Source: Bacillota bacterium
GTDB lineage: Bacteria > Bacillota > Clostridia > Acetivibrionales > JAMNXU01
Length of the DNA stretch: 64,000 nucleotides
Assembly: GCA_023623175.1 (NCBI GenBank)
Contig: JAMNXU010000026.1
Coordinates: 74,383 to 138,382 of the forward strand
Reading direction: 5' to 3'
Shown: in pieces, positions 1 through 8,490 of the stretch
How positions within the stretch are numbered: the first letter of the stretch is position 1
How the letters are laid out: every line of letters begins with the position of its first letter
Position numbers and translations under genes: made by a program
The notes under the pieces: model-generated
The model's input: only the letters and a program-made list of their open reading frames with translations
The model's database searches: none
Told to the model about the DNA's origin: nothing

Positions 1-197
1 AGCGTAATGACACCGTCGTGTATTTTGAGCGTGGTCGTTGTGCCTTCCATTCCCGTGACTTCGCTTTCATTGTATGTTATATAATAGGCGCCTTCCTTCT
101 TGTAGTACCTGCCCTCGGTAACGAGTTCAAGATCGTCTCCGAAATAGCCCCGTGCGCCCTGGTTCCCCTTAAGTGATATTATTACGTTCTTATCCAT
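1..197 (-). CDS. DUF1934 (YwiB-like) beta-barrel protein, 3' part cut by window edge
   Basis: Only the first 65 codons are inside the window. The protein starts MDKNVIISLKGNQG and continues through LELVTEGRYYKKEGAYY and YNESEVTGMEGTTTTLKIHDG. This is the N-terminal pattern of the small DUF1934 calycin-like proteins of Firmicutes (YwiB in Bacillus), whose function is not established. The start is the ATG at 197, preceded by a GGAG site about 10 bases upstream. It is transcribed away from ddl, which lies on the same strand behind a spacer of about 200 bases. The C-terminus is not visible, so frame integrity beyond codon 65 cannot be judged. Confidence 0.8.
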   Translation of the reverse strand, partial: MDKNVIISLKGNQGARGYFGDDLELVTEGRYYKKEGAYYITYNESEVTGMEGTTTTLKIHDGVIT

Positions 198-393
198 AGT
201 GCATCCACTCCGTTTTAATCCCAGTCACCTTTATAGCTGTACCGAAGTATTGGAATAACAAACTGTTTGTCAATTCAGGCAATGGATAAACCAACTGCCT
301 GTGGAATTACCAGGCTATTTGTGAAATTTACCAGTTCATTTTTCAATTGTCAATCAGTTTTCATCCGTAAATAATGGCGAAATTTATTGAAAA

Positions 394-1542
394 TCAGGTA
401 TTCTGACAGTCCCGTATCCCCCTGCTGTCTTCATATCTCTCAAAAGCGAGCTCTATCAGCCGGCTTATGAGCTCGGGATAGGGCAGGCCGCTGGCGGCCC
501 ACAGCTTCGAATACATGCTGATATCGGTAAAACCGGGTATCGTATTTATCTCATTTATATATACCTCACCGGTCTGCTTGTGAACAAAAAAATCCACCCT
601 GGCAAGACCTGCGCAGTCCAGCGCCTTATAAGCCCTGACCGCATAGGACCTTATAAGCTGCGCCGTTTCTTCCTGCAGGTCGGCCGGTATTTCGATCCTT
701 GCCCTGTTATTCTTGTACTTGTCATCATAGTCGTAAAATTCCGCGCCAGGTATGATCTCTCCCACCACCGACGCCAGCGGTTCGTCATTTCCCAGGACGG
801 CGCACTCTATTTCCCTTGCGTTGATAAATTCCTCGACAAGGATCCTCCTGTCATGCCGGCAGGCAAGTTCCAGGGCTTTTAGAAGTTCCTCGCGGTTGCG
901 AGCCTTGCTGACCCCTACCGACGATCCCGAATTTGAAGGCTTTACGAAGCACGGGTATGGCAGCTCTCTTTCAACGGTTTCCACTACTGCGTCGATATCG
1001 CCATGAACCTGCTTCCTGCTGAAAACCAGGTACTTGGCCTGGGGAATGTTCTCCGCTGCAAACAGTATTTTTGAATACGCCTTGTCCATTCCCAGCGAAG
1101 AGGCAAGCACACCGCTGCCCACGTAGGGAATGTCGGCGAGCTCAAAAAGTCCCTGGATTGTCCCGTCCTCCCCGTTTTTTCCATGGAGTACTGGAAATAC
1201 CGCATCAATGGGTTTTTCCGGAGTTTCGGCCCCGATGGCCCGGAAAATTCCACGCAGCGTATTCCTTCCTGCGGCATGGCAGCTTTCATCCGTTATATCC
1301 GGCAATTGTTCCATGCCACATTTCAAACCGGATTCGGCAAGTTCTTCCCACTCGCCGGATCCTATTTTTTCAACCGGTCCTGTATAGTGCAGCCACCGGC
1401 CGTCCCTTGTAATTCCGACCATAACAACATCGTACTTGCTTCTGTCAATATTCGTAATGACTGACTGGGCGGAAACCCTGGACACTTCGTGTTCCGAAGA
1501 CTGTCCGCCGAAAATGACCGCCACGGTTTTCTTCCGTTCCAT
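394..1542 (-). CDS. ddl: D-alanine--D-alanine ligase
   Basis: An ATP-grasp enzyme that joins two D-alanines for the peptidoglycan stem peptide in the cytoplasm. The 382-residue protein opens with VAVIFGGQSSEHEVS, carries FPVLHGKNGEDGTIQG, the loop NSGSSVGVSKA and the metal-binding end EINTIPGFT. The omega-loop reads FYDYDDKY, which fits D-Ala-D-Ala rather than the D-Ala-D-Lac (VanA-type) enzymes. The open frame extends 43 codons further upstream, but the ATG at 1542 has a good site (GGGAGAGGTG) and begins at the family's usual N-terminus, so the longer form is rejected. It is divergent from the zinc-ribbon gene at 1763. Confidence 0.95.
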   Translation of the reverse strand: MERKKTVAVIFGGQSSEHEVSRVSAQSVITNIDRSKYDVVMVGITRDGRWLHYTGPVEKIGSGEWEELAESGLKCGMEQLPDITDESCHAAGRNTLRGIFRAIGAETPEKPIDAVFPVLHGKNGEDGTIQGLFELADIPYVGSGVLASSLGMDKAYSKILFAAENIPQAKYLVFSRKQVHGDIDAVVETVERELPYPCFVKPSNSGSSVGVSKARNREELLKALELACRHDRRILVEEFINAREIECAVLGNDEPLASVVGEIIPGAEFYDYDDKYKNNRARIEIPADLQEETAQLIRSYAVRAYKALDCAGLARVDFFVHKQTGEVYINEINTIPGFTDISMYSKLWAASGLPYPELISRLIELAFERYEDSRGIRDCQNT

Positions 1543-1762
1543 ATGGCACCTCTCCCGGTATATATAAAAATAATCCATACAATCCAAATGCCAAAACAAA
1601 AAGAAGGTATTTTTCATTGTACTATTATAAAACGGCAACTTCAAGCAAAAGCGCGCAGGCCGGGCATGCATCCGGAAACGGTTGCCCCGGGGTACTTTTC
1701 AATAATGGTTTAATATATTAAAATATGAGGTAAAAAGGGAATCAATTGCGGAGGTTACAGCC

Positions 1763-1978
1763 ATGCCTTTTTATGATCTGAAATGCGATCGTTGCGGAAT
1801 TGAATTCAACGTCAGGGCTACAATAAAAGAGAGGGAAAACAAAAGCATCAAATGCCCCGAATGCGGCTCTGATTCCCTCAGCGCTGTTTTCAAAAATGTA
1901 AATGTTATCCGGTCGCGCAAGTTCGAAGAAAGCGCCTGTCCCAACATCGACAGGTGCGGTGGCTGCTGCCTGAATTAA
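1763..1978 (+). CDS. FmdB-type zinc-ribbon protein
   Basis: A 71-residue protein with a single zinc ribbon. The first pair CDRCG lies at about residues 8-12 and the second CPECGSDS near residue 32. It begins MPFYDLKCDRCG, the hallmark of the FmdB/CxxC regulatory family found beside many metabolic genes. The tail has four more cysteines (CPNIDRCGGCC), a common extra in anaerobes. The start has GCGGAGG eight bases upstream. No function is proven for the family. It stands alone on the plus strand, and the gap to ddl holds both promoters. Confidence 0.8.
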   Translation: MPFYDLKCDRCGIEFNVRATIKERENKSIKCPECGSDSLSAVFKNVNVIRSRKFEESACPNIDRCGGCCLN

Positions 1979-2061
1979 TTCCCGATAATATTTCTATAAA
2001 ATATTTCAATATTTCAACAGGTTATATCTGATACCAGCTTATATCTGCCCGTTTATTTGTC

Positions 2062-2093
2062 TGTATTTATGCCAGTGTATTTATACCTGGCTA
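2062..2093. repeat. short tandem echo at the end of the GerM-like gene
   Basis: Two degenerate copies of GTATTTATGCC/GTATTTATACC lie about 13 bases apart and run up to the stop codon of the minus-strand lipoprotein gene. One of several places in this window where bases at a gene end recur in the adjoining spacer. Confidence 0.4.
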
Positions 2094-2918
2094 TTCGAGC
2101 ATTTCGCCTGTTTCCTCGTCAAAGAGGTGATGCCCCGAGGCCGGCGTTCCCTGGTCGTCCAGGGATGGAGTATCCTGTGATGTGTCCGTCGATGTATTCT
2201 GCGGCGCATCCGGTGTCACATCGGGCGATGCGGTCGGTGATGCATCCGGCGTTACACTGGGCGATGCATCCTTTTTGTCCTGGTTTTTCGATACCTGGTC
2301 CGCAGGCTCAACTTCGGTGCTGATAAGGGCAACACTCCTGGGGAACGGCAGGTCGAAGGCGAAGCTGCCTTTAAGATCCTTCCTCGGCTCACCCTCGATG
2401 GTGAATGTAACTGCCGAAATGTCCTTGAGCTCCGTGAGAGAATTTACTATCGAGTAAATGCTCATCTGTTCCGCTGCTTTTCCGCCGGGATGATTATCTA
2501 CAAATTCCTTTGAAAGGTTGACCGTGGCAACCCCTTCATTGACCGCCACGGGCGACAGCAGCCGCGTACCCGTGGGAATCGCGTTCCTGAGACCTTCGTT
2601 AGAAGGTCCGTTTATAAGCTCTTCAACCACGATGGAAGCAAGATGGCTTACGCTTTTTGCCGCTTCGCTGATGGGTATGTATCTTATCTCGAGCTTTAAT
2701 TTTTCATTATTCTCGTCGGCAAAGTACAAATGGATCGGCACCTTGTCCGCCAGTTCCGCCGCCTCTTCCTCGCTGATGGAGATACTGCTGGTCGGTGTCA
2801 TTTCCCCTTCATTCCGGCCGAATCCCAGTTTCCTCAGTATGCCGCATCCTGAAAGCAAAAACGTCATCATGAAAAATAACATTACGACAGATATAGATCT
2901 AGATATAAATCTGCGCAT
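2091..2918 (-). CDS. GerMN-domain lipoprotein, sporulation/germination type
   Basis: A 275-residue secreted lipoprotein. It has an arginine-rich start, a hydrophobic stretch and a lipobox LLSGC with the lipidated Cys at residue 25. The middle (about residues 50-200) carries the GerMN pattern, including LYFADENNEKLKLEIRYIP and a region ending in ELKDISAVTFTIEGEP. GerM-type proteins act in spore formation and germination in Bacillus. The last 60 residues are a low-complexity tail rich in Asp, Pro, Ser and Thr. The ATG at 2918 is chosen over an in-frame upstream start because GAGGTG sits correctly before it and it gives a clean signal peptide. Confidence 0.8.
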   Translation of the reverse strand: MRRFISRSISVVMLFFMMTFLLSGCGILRKLGFGRNEGEMTPTSSISISEEEAAELADKVPIHLYFADENNEKLKLEIRYIPISEAAKSVSHLASIVVEELINGPSNEGLRNAIPTGTRLLSPVAVNEGVATVNLSKEFVDNHPGGKAAEQMSIYSIVNSLTELKDISAVTFTIEGEPRKDLKGSFAFDLPFPRSVALISTEVEPADQVSKNQDKKDASPSVTPDASPTASPDVTPDAPQNTSTDTSQDTPSLDDQGTPASGHHLFDEETGEMLE

Positions 2919-3068
2919 TACTCGGCACCTCGCTATCATATCCTTATATGATATTTCTATGCCGGTAATGTTTTTAGTATTCTATTTCAGATGTTTTAAG
3001 CTTTTCTCAAGGCTACGGCATCATGGCGGGTCAGCGGTAAAGCATTCTGACGGATCAGTTGTTATGAA

Positions 3069-3731
3069 TCATGCGTTTTCCGACAGGATCATTTCCGTGG
3101 AACTGGTCCCTATCCTGCCACATCCCGCTTCTATGAATTCCCACGCTTTCGCCGCATCGGAAATGCCTCCCGAAGCCTTTATTCCGACACGGTCGCTGAC
3201 CGAGGCTTTCATCAGCAAAACATCTTCGATCGTGGCGCCTCCTCCTCCAAAACCCGTTGAAGTCTTGACATAATCGGCTCCGGCTTTTTCCGCGATTTCA
3301 CATGCTTTAACAATGGACTCCCTGTCCAGCAGGCATGTTTCAAGAATAACCTTGACAAGGACACTTCTGCTGTGGGCAGCTTCCACCACCTGCTCAATGT
3401 CGCGGTAAACATAGTCAAAATCGCCGGACAGCAGCTTGCCAATGTTTATCACCATATCGATTTCTTCTGCACCGTTTTCAATTGACTCTATGCACTCCGC
3501 CACCTTTGACGCCGTTGTCGTGCCTCCGTGGGGGAACCCCACAACCGTTGAGACCTTGACACCGCTGCCCTTCAACAGACTGCACGCCAGTTCCACGTGG
3601 CAGGGCTTGACGCAGACCGAAGCCACATTATATTTTTTTGCCACGGCGCATTCCCTTTCAACATCGCCGTCGGTAGCCTGGGGTTTTAACACTGCGTGAT
3701 CGATTGCCGACGCTATCTTTTTATAATCCAT
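3069..3731 (-). CDS. deoC: deoxyribose-phosphate aldolase
   Basis: A 220-residue TIM-barrel aldolase that splits 2-deoxyribose 5-phosphate into glyceraldehyde 3-phosphate and acetaldehyde in deoxynucleoside salvage. Visible motifs are IDHAVLKP near the start, VGFPHG around residue 65, the Schiff-base lysine in YVKTSTGFGGGGA and the second active lysine in GIKASGGI. Length is typical. AAAGGAGAG precedes the ATG. It lies between the GerM-like lipoprotein and the CoA-disulfide reductase on the same strand, with gaps of about 150 bases on both sides, so each gene may be transcribed separately. Confidence 0.95.
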   Translation of the reverse strand: MDYKKIASAIDHAVLKPQATDGDVERECAVAKKYNVASVCVKPCHVELACSLLKGSGVKVSTVVGFPHGGTTTASKVAECIESIENGAEEIDMVINIGKLLSGDFDYVYRDIEQVVEAAHSRSVLVKVILETCLLDRESIVKACEIAEKAGADYVKTSTGFGGGGATIEDVLLMKASVSDRVGIKASGGISDAAKAWEFIEAGCGRIGTSSTEMILSENA

Positions 3732-3861
3732 GCAAACTCTCCTTTAAAAACATATTCTCTTTTAAATTTCTTAAAGACATTTTCCCGCTTTGAAATCAGC
3801 CCTGAAAACACTGAAGTTTATCGATGCAGGTCTTAATTATATACAGGTCTGAATGTTTTTA

Positions 3862-3896
3862 CCGGCCTAAAGCATTTACCGGCCGGCCTAAAGCAT
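3862..3896. repeat. 14-base direct repeat overlapping a stop codon
   Basis: CCGGCCTAAAGCAT occurs at 3862-3875 and again, identical, at 3883-3896, a period of 21 bases. The second copy contains the stop codon (3888-3890) of the CoA-disulfide reductase gene; the first lies in its 3' spacer. Confidence 0.85.
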
Positions 3897-5555
3897 CGTA
3901 CGCTGCAAAACGGCGGAAGCATAGGTTTTCCAGCCGCCGCTCAGGTTGTAGACACTGGAATAGCCGTTCTGGTAAAGTATACGGCACGCGAGATACCCTC
4001 TCAGTCCCACGTGGCAGAATACATAAATGCTCTTGTCCCTGGGGATTTCGGACAGGCGTCCGCGCAGTTCATCAAGGGGTATGTTCACCGCGCCTTCGAT
4101 AGTGCCAAGCATGTACTCGCGGGGAGTCCTCACGTCAAGAAGGACGGATTGGCTCCTGTCAATTGATGAAACCTGGTCCCAGTGAAAAACCCTGACGTCT
4201 CCCTTCAGTATGTTGGAAGCCGTGTATCCCGCAATGTTCACGGGGTCCCTGGCCGACGAATAGGGCGGGGCATAAGCCAGTTCAAGCTTCTGCAGGTCAT
4301 AAACCGTCATCTTGGCTCTCATCGCGGTGGAAATAACGTCGATTCTCTTGTCCACGCCTTCATATCCCACGATCTGCGCGCCGAGGATCTTCCCGTTCTT
4401 TTTTGAAAAAATGAGTTTTATAGCCATCGGTGTTGCACCGGGATAATACTCGGCATGGGAAGACGCATGGACGATGTATTTCTCATAGTCTGTTCCTTTC
4501 CGGGAAAGCAGCCTCTCGTTGTTTCCCGTGACTGCAACGGTCATGTCAAAAACCTTAACAATGGATGTTCCCTGCGTTCCTTCATATTTCTCATTCCTGC
4601 CGCATATATTGTCGGCGGCGATCCTGCCCTGCTTGTTGGCGGGTCCCGCCAGCGGAATCAGCCTGGGATCGCCCGTTACAAAATCCTTAACTTCAACGGC
4701 GTCTCCCACGGCATAAATATCGGGATCCGAAGTTCTCATATATTCATCAACGAGAATGCCTCCCGTAACGCCGAGCTTCAGCCCCGCGCGCGCAGCGAGG
4801 CCCGCCTCCGGCCTCACACCGGTTCCGAAAACTACCATATCCGCTCTCAAAGCCTGGCTGTCGTTTAACACCACCGTCGCATGTTCCTGGGAGTCTTCAA
4901 TGGCTTTGACGGAACGCCCGAGGTACAGTTCCACGCCTTTCGATTTCAGGTGCTGATGCACGAGGGCTGCCATCTCAAAATCGAGGGGACCCAGGACCTG
5001 GTTTGCAAGTTCGACCACCGCTACTTCAACCCCGAGGCTGTGAAGGTTTTCCGCCACCTCAAGGCCGATAAACCCCGCGCCGATCAAAACCGCCCGTTTT
5101 ACATCATATTTTTCCACGAAATTTCTTAACCTGTATGTATCGGGTATATCCCTGAGAGTAAACACTCTCTCCGAATTTATGCCTTCAATGTCCGGCAGTA
5201 CCGGCCTTGCGCCGGGGGAAAGTATGAGCTTGTCGTAGGATTCGGTATACCTGGTATTTTTCCTGTGATCATGGACAACAACGGTTTTTTCGGCGGGATT
5301 TATTGAAATGACTTCACTGTTGGTTCTAACGTCAATATTAAAGCGACGTTTCATGCTTTCCGGCGTCTGGACGACCAAACGCTCCTTTTTGGTGATAACG
5401 CCTCCTACATAGTAAGGCAGCCCGCAATTGGCAAAAGAAATGAACTCTCCCTTCTCGAATATTATGATCTCGGCATTTTCGTCGAGCCTTCTCAGCCTTG
5501 CGGCAGCGCTTGCACCGCCTGCCACTCCTCCGACTATGACAACCTTCAGTGCCAT
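3888..5555 (-). CDS. CoA-disulfide reductase with C-terminal rhodanese domain
   Basis: A 555-residue flavoprotein. It has the FAD fold VVIVGGVAGGASAAARLRR at the N-terminus, the single redox Cys in FANCGLPYY (about residue 43) that marks CoA-disulfide reductases, an NAD(P)H fold (VLIGAGFIGLEVAENL) and the dimer domain GTQGTSIVKVFDM. Roughly residues 460-550 form a rhodanese domain with the active-site loop FCHVGLRG. This CoADR-RHD architecture reduces CoA disulfide or persulfide using NAD(P)H and handles sulfane sulfur. GGGAGGG precedes the ATG. The physiological substrate, CoA disulfide or polysulfide, cannot be told from sequence. Confidence 0.9.
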   Translation of the reverse strand: MALKVVIVGGVAGGASAAARLRRLDENAEIIIFEKGEFISFANCGLPYYVGGVITKKERLVVQTPESMKRRFNIDVRTNSEVISINPAEKTVVVHDHRKNTRYTESYDKLILSPGARPVLPDIEGINSERVFTLRDIPDTYRLRNFVEKYDVKRAVLIGAGFIGLEVAENLHSLGVEVAVVELANQVLGPLDFEMAALVHQHLKSKGVELYLGRSVKAIEDSQEHATVVLNDSQALRADMVVFGTGVRPEAGLAARAGLKLGVTGGILVDEYMRTSDPDIYAVGDAVEVKDFVTGDPRLIPLAGPANKQGRIAADNICGRNEKYEGTQGTSIVKVFDMTVAVTGNNERLLSRKGTDYEKYIVHASSHAEYYPGATPMAIKLIFSKKNGKILGAQIVGYEGVDKRIDVISTAMRAKMTVYDLQKLELAYAPPYSSARDPVNIAGYTASNILKGDVRVFHWDQVSSIDRSQSVLLDVRTPREYMLGTIEGAVNIPLDELRGRLSEIPRDKSIYVFCHVGLRGYLACRILYQNGYSSVYNLSGGWKTYASAVLQRTML

Positions 5556-5756
5556 TGAAAACCCTCCCTGACGTTTCGGAGCGCAGGCTTTTCAGCATGC
5601 GCTCCGGTTTTTAAGGCATGTATGATTATAATTCATTTTCATCATTTCCGTCAATTAAATACAGCCATTGTAATAAGACCGTCCTACCCAGATAAAACAA
5701 CTACTGTTCATGGACCCATATAAACATTCGTTTAATAAAGGTGTTTTCCATGTTGA

Positions 5757-6284
5757 CTACATGGCCTTGGTGTACCTGTCGGCGAAACAGCTGGCGCAGT
5801 AGCTGTCGGGTTTGATTTTAGGCACGAAATCAAGGCCCTTCACCATTGCAGTCATTTCATTAATAAGGGACTTGGTCTTGCCCTGGGTGCCGATATCTAT
5901 ATGGAACTCAAAGGAAACCTTCTTGCCCAGCATGTCGGTTATGGTCTTTATCCTTTCCTCGTTGAAAAGGTAGGCCAGCTGGAGGCTGCAGCATGTCTCA
6001 AGGTAAATCTTTTCCCTGAGGCTTTTAACCGCCCTCGGCATGGAACACTTGTGCAGAAAACCTATGGCTCCCCTGCCTATCCTGTGGACGTGGATGCACG
6101 AAACAATCACGGTTCCTTTCCCGACCTGCGAATCGCTGCCTATGGATATCCTGTAGGAACTGTTGGTGTCAGCCCTGATAAAAGCGAGGATTTCATCGAA
6201 CACTTCATTAAATGTTAAGTTGTCTTTTCTGAGGCTTCTGAAAACCGCTCCCTCATCCAGAACTACAGTGTTGCCTATAACCAT
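5757..6284 (-). CDS. YkuK-like RNase H-fold protein (DUF458)
   Basis: A 175-residue protein matching the YkuK/DUF458 family, predicted to have an RNase H-like fold. Visible features are RISIGSDSQVG (putative first acidic pair), IVSCIHVHRIGRG, and the C-terminal block FHIDIGTQGKTKSLINEM followed by CASCFADRYTK. Activity is unproven in the family. An alternative TTG start 36 bases upstream exists, but the ATG at 6284 gives the usual N-terminus and length. An intrinsic terminator sits only about 40 bases upstream of this start, so expression may pass through an attenuator. Confidence 0.75.
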   Translation of the reverse strand: MVIGNTVVLDEGAVFRSLRKDNLTFNEVFDEILAFIRADTNSSYRISIGSDSQVGKGTVIVSCIHVHRIGRGAIGFLHKCSMPRAVKSLREKIYLETCCSLQLAYLFNEERIKTITDMLGKKVSFEFHIDIGTQGKTKSLINEMTAMVKGLDFVPKIKPDSYCASCFADRYTKAM

Positions 6285-6323
6285 TGTATCACCACTCGAT
6301 CCTTTAGCTTGAAAAGGCAAATT

Positions 6324-6360
6324 TTATAAAAAAACCCTGTGTACGCATACGCACACAGGG
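6324..6360 (-). terminator. intrinsic terminator 40 bases upstream of ykuK
   Basis: The arms CCCTGTGT (6335-6342) and ACACAGGG (6353-6360) form a stem. On the minus strand this is followed by seven or more T. It is oriented to stop transcription coming from the TrxB-like gene and lies immediately before the ykuK ribosome binding site, so it may end the upstream unit or act as a leader attenuator. Confidence 0.75.
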
Positions 6361-6577
6361 TCATTTTCACTCTCCATGGCAAAAAAACGGGCAATGATGC
6401 ATAATGCGACCGTGTCGCCTATGTCTGTAATAATCGCTATGGTACAGCTTTACAATCATTATATCCATATGCCCCGTCCTTTTTGCTTATTTAGGAATTA
6501 ATTCTATACAATACTATCATACTGAAGAACTAAATTCAATGTAAAATTTGGGCAACATGACACACGGTGGACAGCGT
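6361..6577. other. non-coding spacer, no gene seen
   Basis: AT-rich spacer between the ykuK leader terminator and the GGGGACGG repeat pair. Reading both strands I see no frame with a credible start and ribosome binding site. Confidence 0.5.
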
Positions 6578-6638
6578 GGGACACGGGGACGGTTCTCTTG
6601 TCCCATGACGGAACACGGGGACGGTTCTCTTGTCCCAC
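6578..6638 (+). repeat. direct pair of a dispersed GGGGACGG element
   Basis: Two copies at 6578-6605 and 6611-6638 share ACACGGGGACGGTTCTCTTG followed by TCCCA. GGGAC at one end and GTCCC at the other make each unit an imperfect palindrome. The same element occurs in a larger array at 17484-17760. Similar GGGGACGGTTC repeats are dispersed in many Firmicutes genomes and resemble REP elements mobilised by TnpA_REP (RAYT) enzymes, but no such enzyme is in the window. The pair lies in the 3' region of the TrxB-like gene. Confidence 0.85.
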
Positions 6639-6737
6639 GGCAAATACGGATATCCCCGGACCCGGCAAAGTTCTCGCGCCTGTCCGGCCATTGAACTGTT
6701 TTCCCTGTTTTGCCCGGGTCGGGCAACTCCCGATGTA

Positions 6738-7616
6738 TCATGGCAATTTTCGGACATATTCAATTATGCTTTTCGCTGCAAGGGCTCCCTGTCCCACCGC
6801 GACAGCTATTTGCTTGAATCCGCCCGTGCAGTCGCCTGCGGCAAAAACGCCGTCCACATTCGTTTTTTGAGCCCCGTCGACTATTATCGAATTATTCTCC
6901 GTCAATATTCCGAGTTTCATCGCAAAGTCAACGCTCGATGCTGTCTCATACGCGATGAACATTCCGTCGAGGGATTCCTCGGTTCCATCCTCAAAACATA
7001 CCTTTTCCAAGAACTCGCTGCCTTCAAATTTCAGTATGGGCCTGTGATCGATCCTGAACTTGCCGAATTCTTCCCTGTACTTTTCCGAGAGCTCCAGTTC
7101 CTTTCCGTTCGTGTATATGGTGATATTTTTTGTGAATGCCGTCAGCTCAATGGCTTCATGGACAGCAAAGTCCCTGTAGCCCAGCACGCCTACTTTCAAA
7201 TCTTTATAGAAGAATCCGTCGCACGTCGTACAGTAACTTACACCCTTTCCCTCGTATTTCTCGAGGTTGCCGATCCTCAGCTTTTTCTGGGGCTGTCCCG
7301 TGGCCAGCAGTACCGATTTTGCAGTATAAGACGCGCCAGGTGTTGTGACCTCAAACAAATCCTTCTTTTCAATTGCTATGACTTCATCTTCCACAAGTTC
7401 TGCCCCGAGCCTTATGGCCTGCAATTCTCCCTGCTTCAGCAGAAATTCTCCCGTTACTGTCTCGGAAAATCCGTAATAGTTGTCCACCTTCCCGGCCTTG
7501 CGGAGCGAACTGCCGGGACCTCCGATTACAAGAGTTTTAAGATTGGCCCTCACCGTGTACAGTGCCGCCGAAATTCCCGCGGGACCCTTGCCTACTATTA
7601 TCACGTCATATACCAA
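6738..7616 (-). CDS. thioredoxin reductase-like flavoprotein without NADPH motifs
   Basis: A 292-residue low-molecular-weight thioredoxin reductase relative. The FAD loop VGKGPAGISAALY is intact, the redox pair CTTC is at residues 129-132 and FAAGDCTGG closes the FAD site. The NADPH domain is abnormal: the usual GGGxSA reads GYRDFA (146-151), and the HRRxxxR phosphate-binding motif is absent (IYTNGKELE). That combination is known from ferredoxin-dependent clostridial thioredoxin reductases (FFTR), so the electron donor may be ferredoxin; this is inference. The start is a TTG with GGATGGTG upstream. The TlpA-like and CcdA genes lie upstream on the same strand and suggest a redox relay. Confidence 0.8.
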   Translation of the reverse strand: MVYDVIIVGKGPAGISAALYTVRANLKTLVIGGPGSSLRKAGKVDNYYGFSETVTGEFLLKQGELQAIRLGAELVEDEVIAIEKKDLFEVTTPGASYTAKSVLLATGQPQKKLRIGNLEKYEGKGVSYCTTCDGFFYKDLKVGVLGYRDFAVHEAIELTAFTKNITIYTNGKELELSEKYREEFGKFRIDHRPILKFEGSEFLEKVCFEDGTEESLDGMFIAYETASSVDFAMKLGILTENNSIIVDGAQKTNVDGVFAAGDCTGGFKQIAVAVGQGALAAKSIIEYVRKLP

Positions 7617-7725
7617 TTTTATTCACCATCCGTTTCTTTTGATATTTTTCCGGTGTGTTTTTTATTGCTTTTACAATATCTTCCTTCTGCGCTTTCCCAT
7701 GCTTTTCACCGCGCTTCACAATTAC

Positions 7726-8373
7726 CTACCGTGCTTTATCAAATTTCCCCTGCCTGCCCAGGTATTCAACATAATCCAGCAGGAGATCACTGTTCGTCAT
7801 ACCACCTATTATATTATAAATCGTGCCGTCGGGGTTGATTATAAAAGTCACGGGAACGCTGTAAATTCCAAAGGGAACCATGTACTGGTACGATACTTTG
7901 CCCTCGGTGTCAAGCAATACGGGAAGATCCAGTTTTTCTTTTTTTATATATTCCTGCACCTGCTTTTTGCTCTCCATCATATTGACCGTGAGGATTTCGG
8001 CCCTGCCGTATTTTTTCATTTCATTGCGCGCTTCTTCCAGTTCGCTCCTCTCCCGGAGACAATAAGGGCACCAGGTGGCCCAGAAATTCAAAAACACCAC
8101 TTTCCCCCTGTAATCGGACAACCGTACGGTTTTCCCGTTCAAATCCTTAAGTTCAAACTTCGGGGCTTCCAGTTCGTATGGTATCTGATCGAGCAGCCGG
8201 CTTTCATCAATTTCCCTTGGCGCGGGGCTTTCCGCGGGGCTGCTTTCTTCCCGGGGCTTTTCGTTTTCAGGTTTTTCAGCCAGCGTATCGCCTTTATACA
8301 TAACGGCAAGGACAAAAAATGCCAGCACAGATACAAGAATCCAAAGAGCCAGGTACACTTTCTTCCTGTTCAT
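7726..8373 (-). CDS. membrane-anchored TlpA/ResA-type thioredoxin-like protein
   Basis: A 215-residue protein with one N-terminal membrane anchor (about residues 6-25), then a Glu/Pro-rich linker and a thioredoxin fold from about residue 70. The active site FWATWCPYC (Cys102 and Cys105) is followed by LRERSELEEA, and the cis-Pro region reads YSVPVTFIINPDGTI. Such proteins reduce or transfer disulfides outside the membrane, receiving electrons from CcdA. The ATG at 8373 is preferred to an upstream start because GGGAGATG precedes it and it begins the positively charged anchor. It sits between ccdA and the TrxB-like gene. Confidence 0.88.
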   Translation of the reverse strand: MNRKKVYLALWILVSVLAFFVLAVMYKGDTLAEKPENEKPREESSPAESPAPREIDESRLLDQIPYELEAPKFELKDLNGKTVRLSDYRGKVVFLNFWATWCPYCLRERSELEEARNEMKKYGRAEILTVNMMESKKQVQEYIKKEKLDLPVLLDTEGKVSYQYMVPFGIYSVPVTFIINPDGTIYNIIGGMTNSDLLLDYVEYLGRQGKFDKAR

Positions 8374-8490
8374 AAAACATCTCCCTGCTACAATTTTTAT
8401 TGGCATAGTTGGCGGAACTTCAATGCAGTTTTTTGCCGCAGCCAGGCAAAGTTAAGTTAATTTAAATTTGTTTAAGTTAATTTAAGCCGG

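Noticed and set aside
394-1542. VanA-type D-Ala-D-Lac ligase
   Set aside because: The omega-loop FYDYDDKY is that of D-Ala-D-Ala ligases and no vanH/vanX neighbours occur.
1543-1671. 43-codon N-terminal extension of ddl
   Set aside because: The internal ATG at 1542 has a strong site and matches the family N-terminus; the extension would overlap the promoter region shared with the zinc-ribbon gene.
6517-6763. Overlapping minus-strand frames in the repeat region
   Set aside because: They translate the GGGGACGG repeats, which explains their Arg/Pro/Gly-rich composition.
6630-7838. 402-codon plus-strand frame over the TrxB-like gene
   Set aside because: It runs across the TrxB-like gene and an intergenic region, is Cys/Phe-rich and has no motif; the minus-strand flavoprotein is clearly real.
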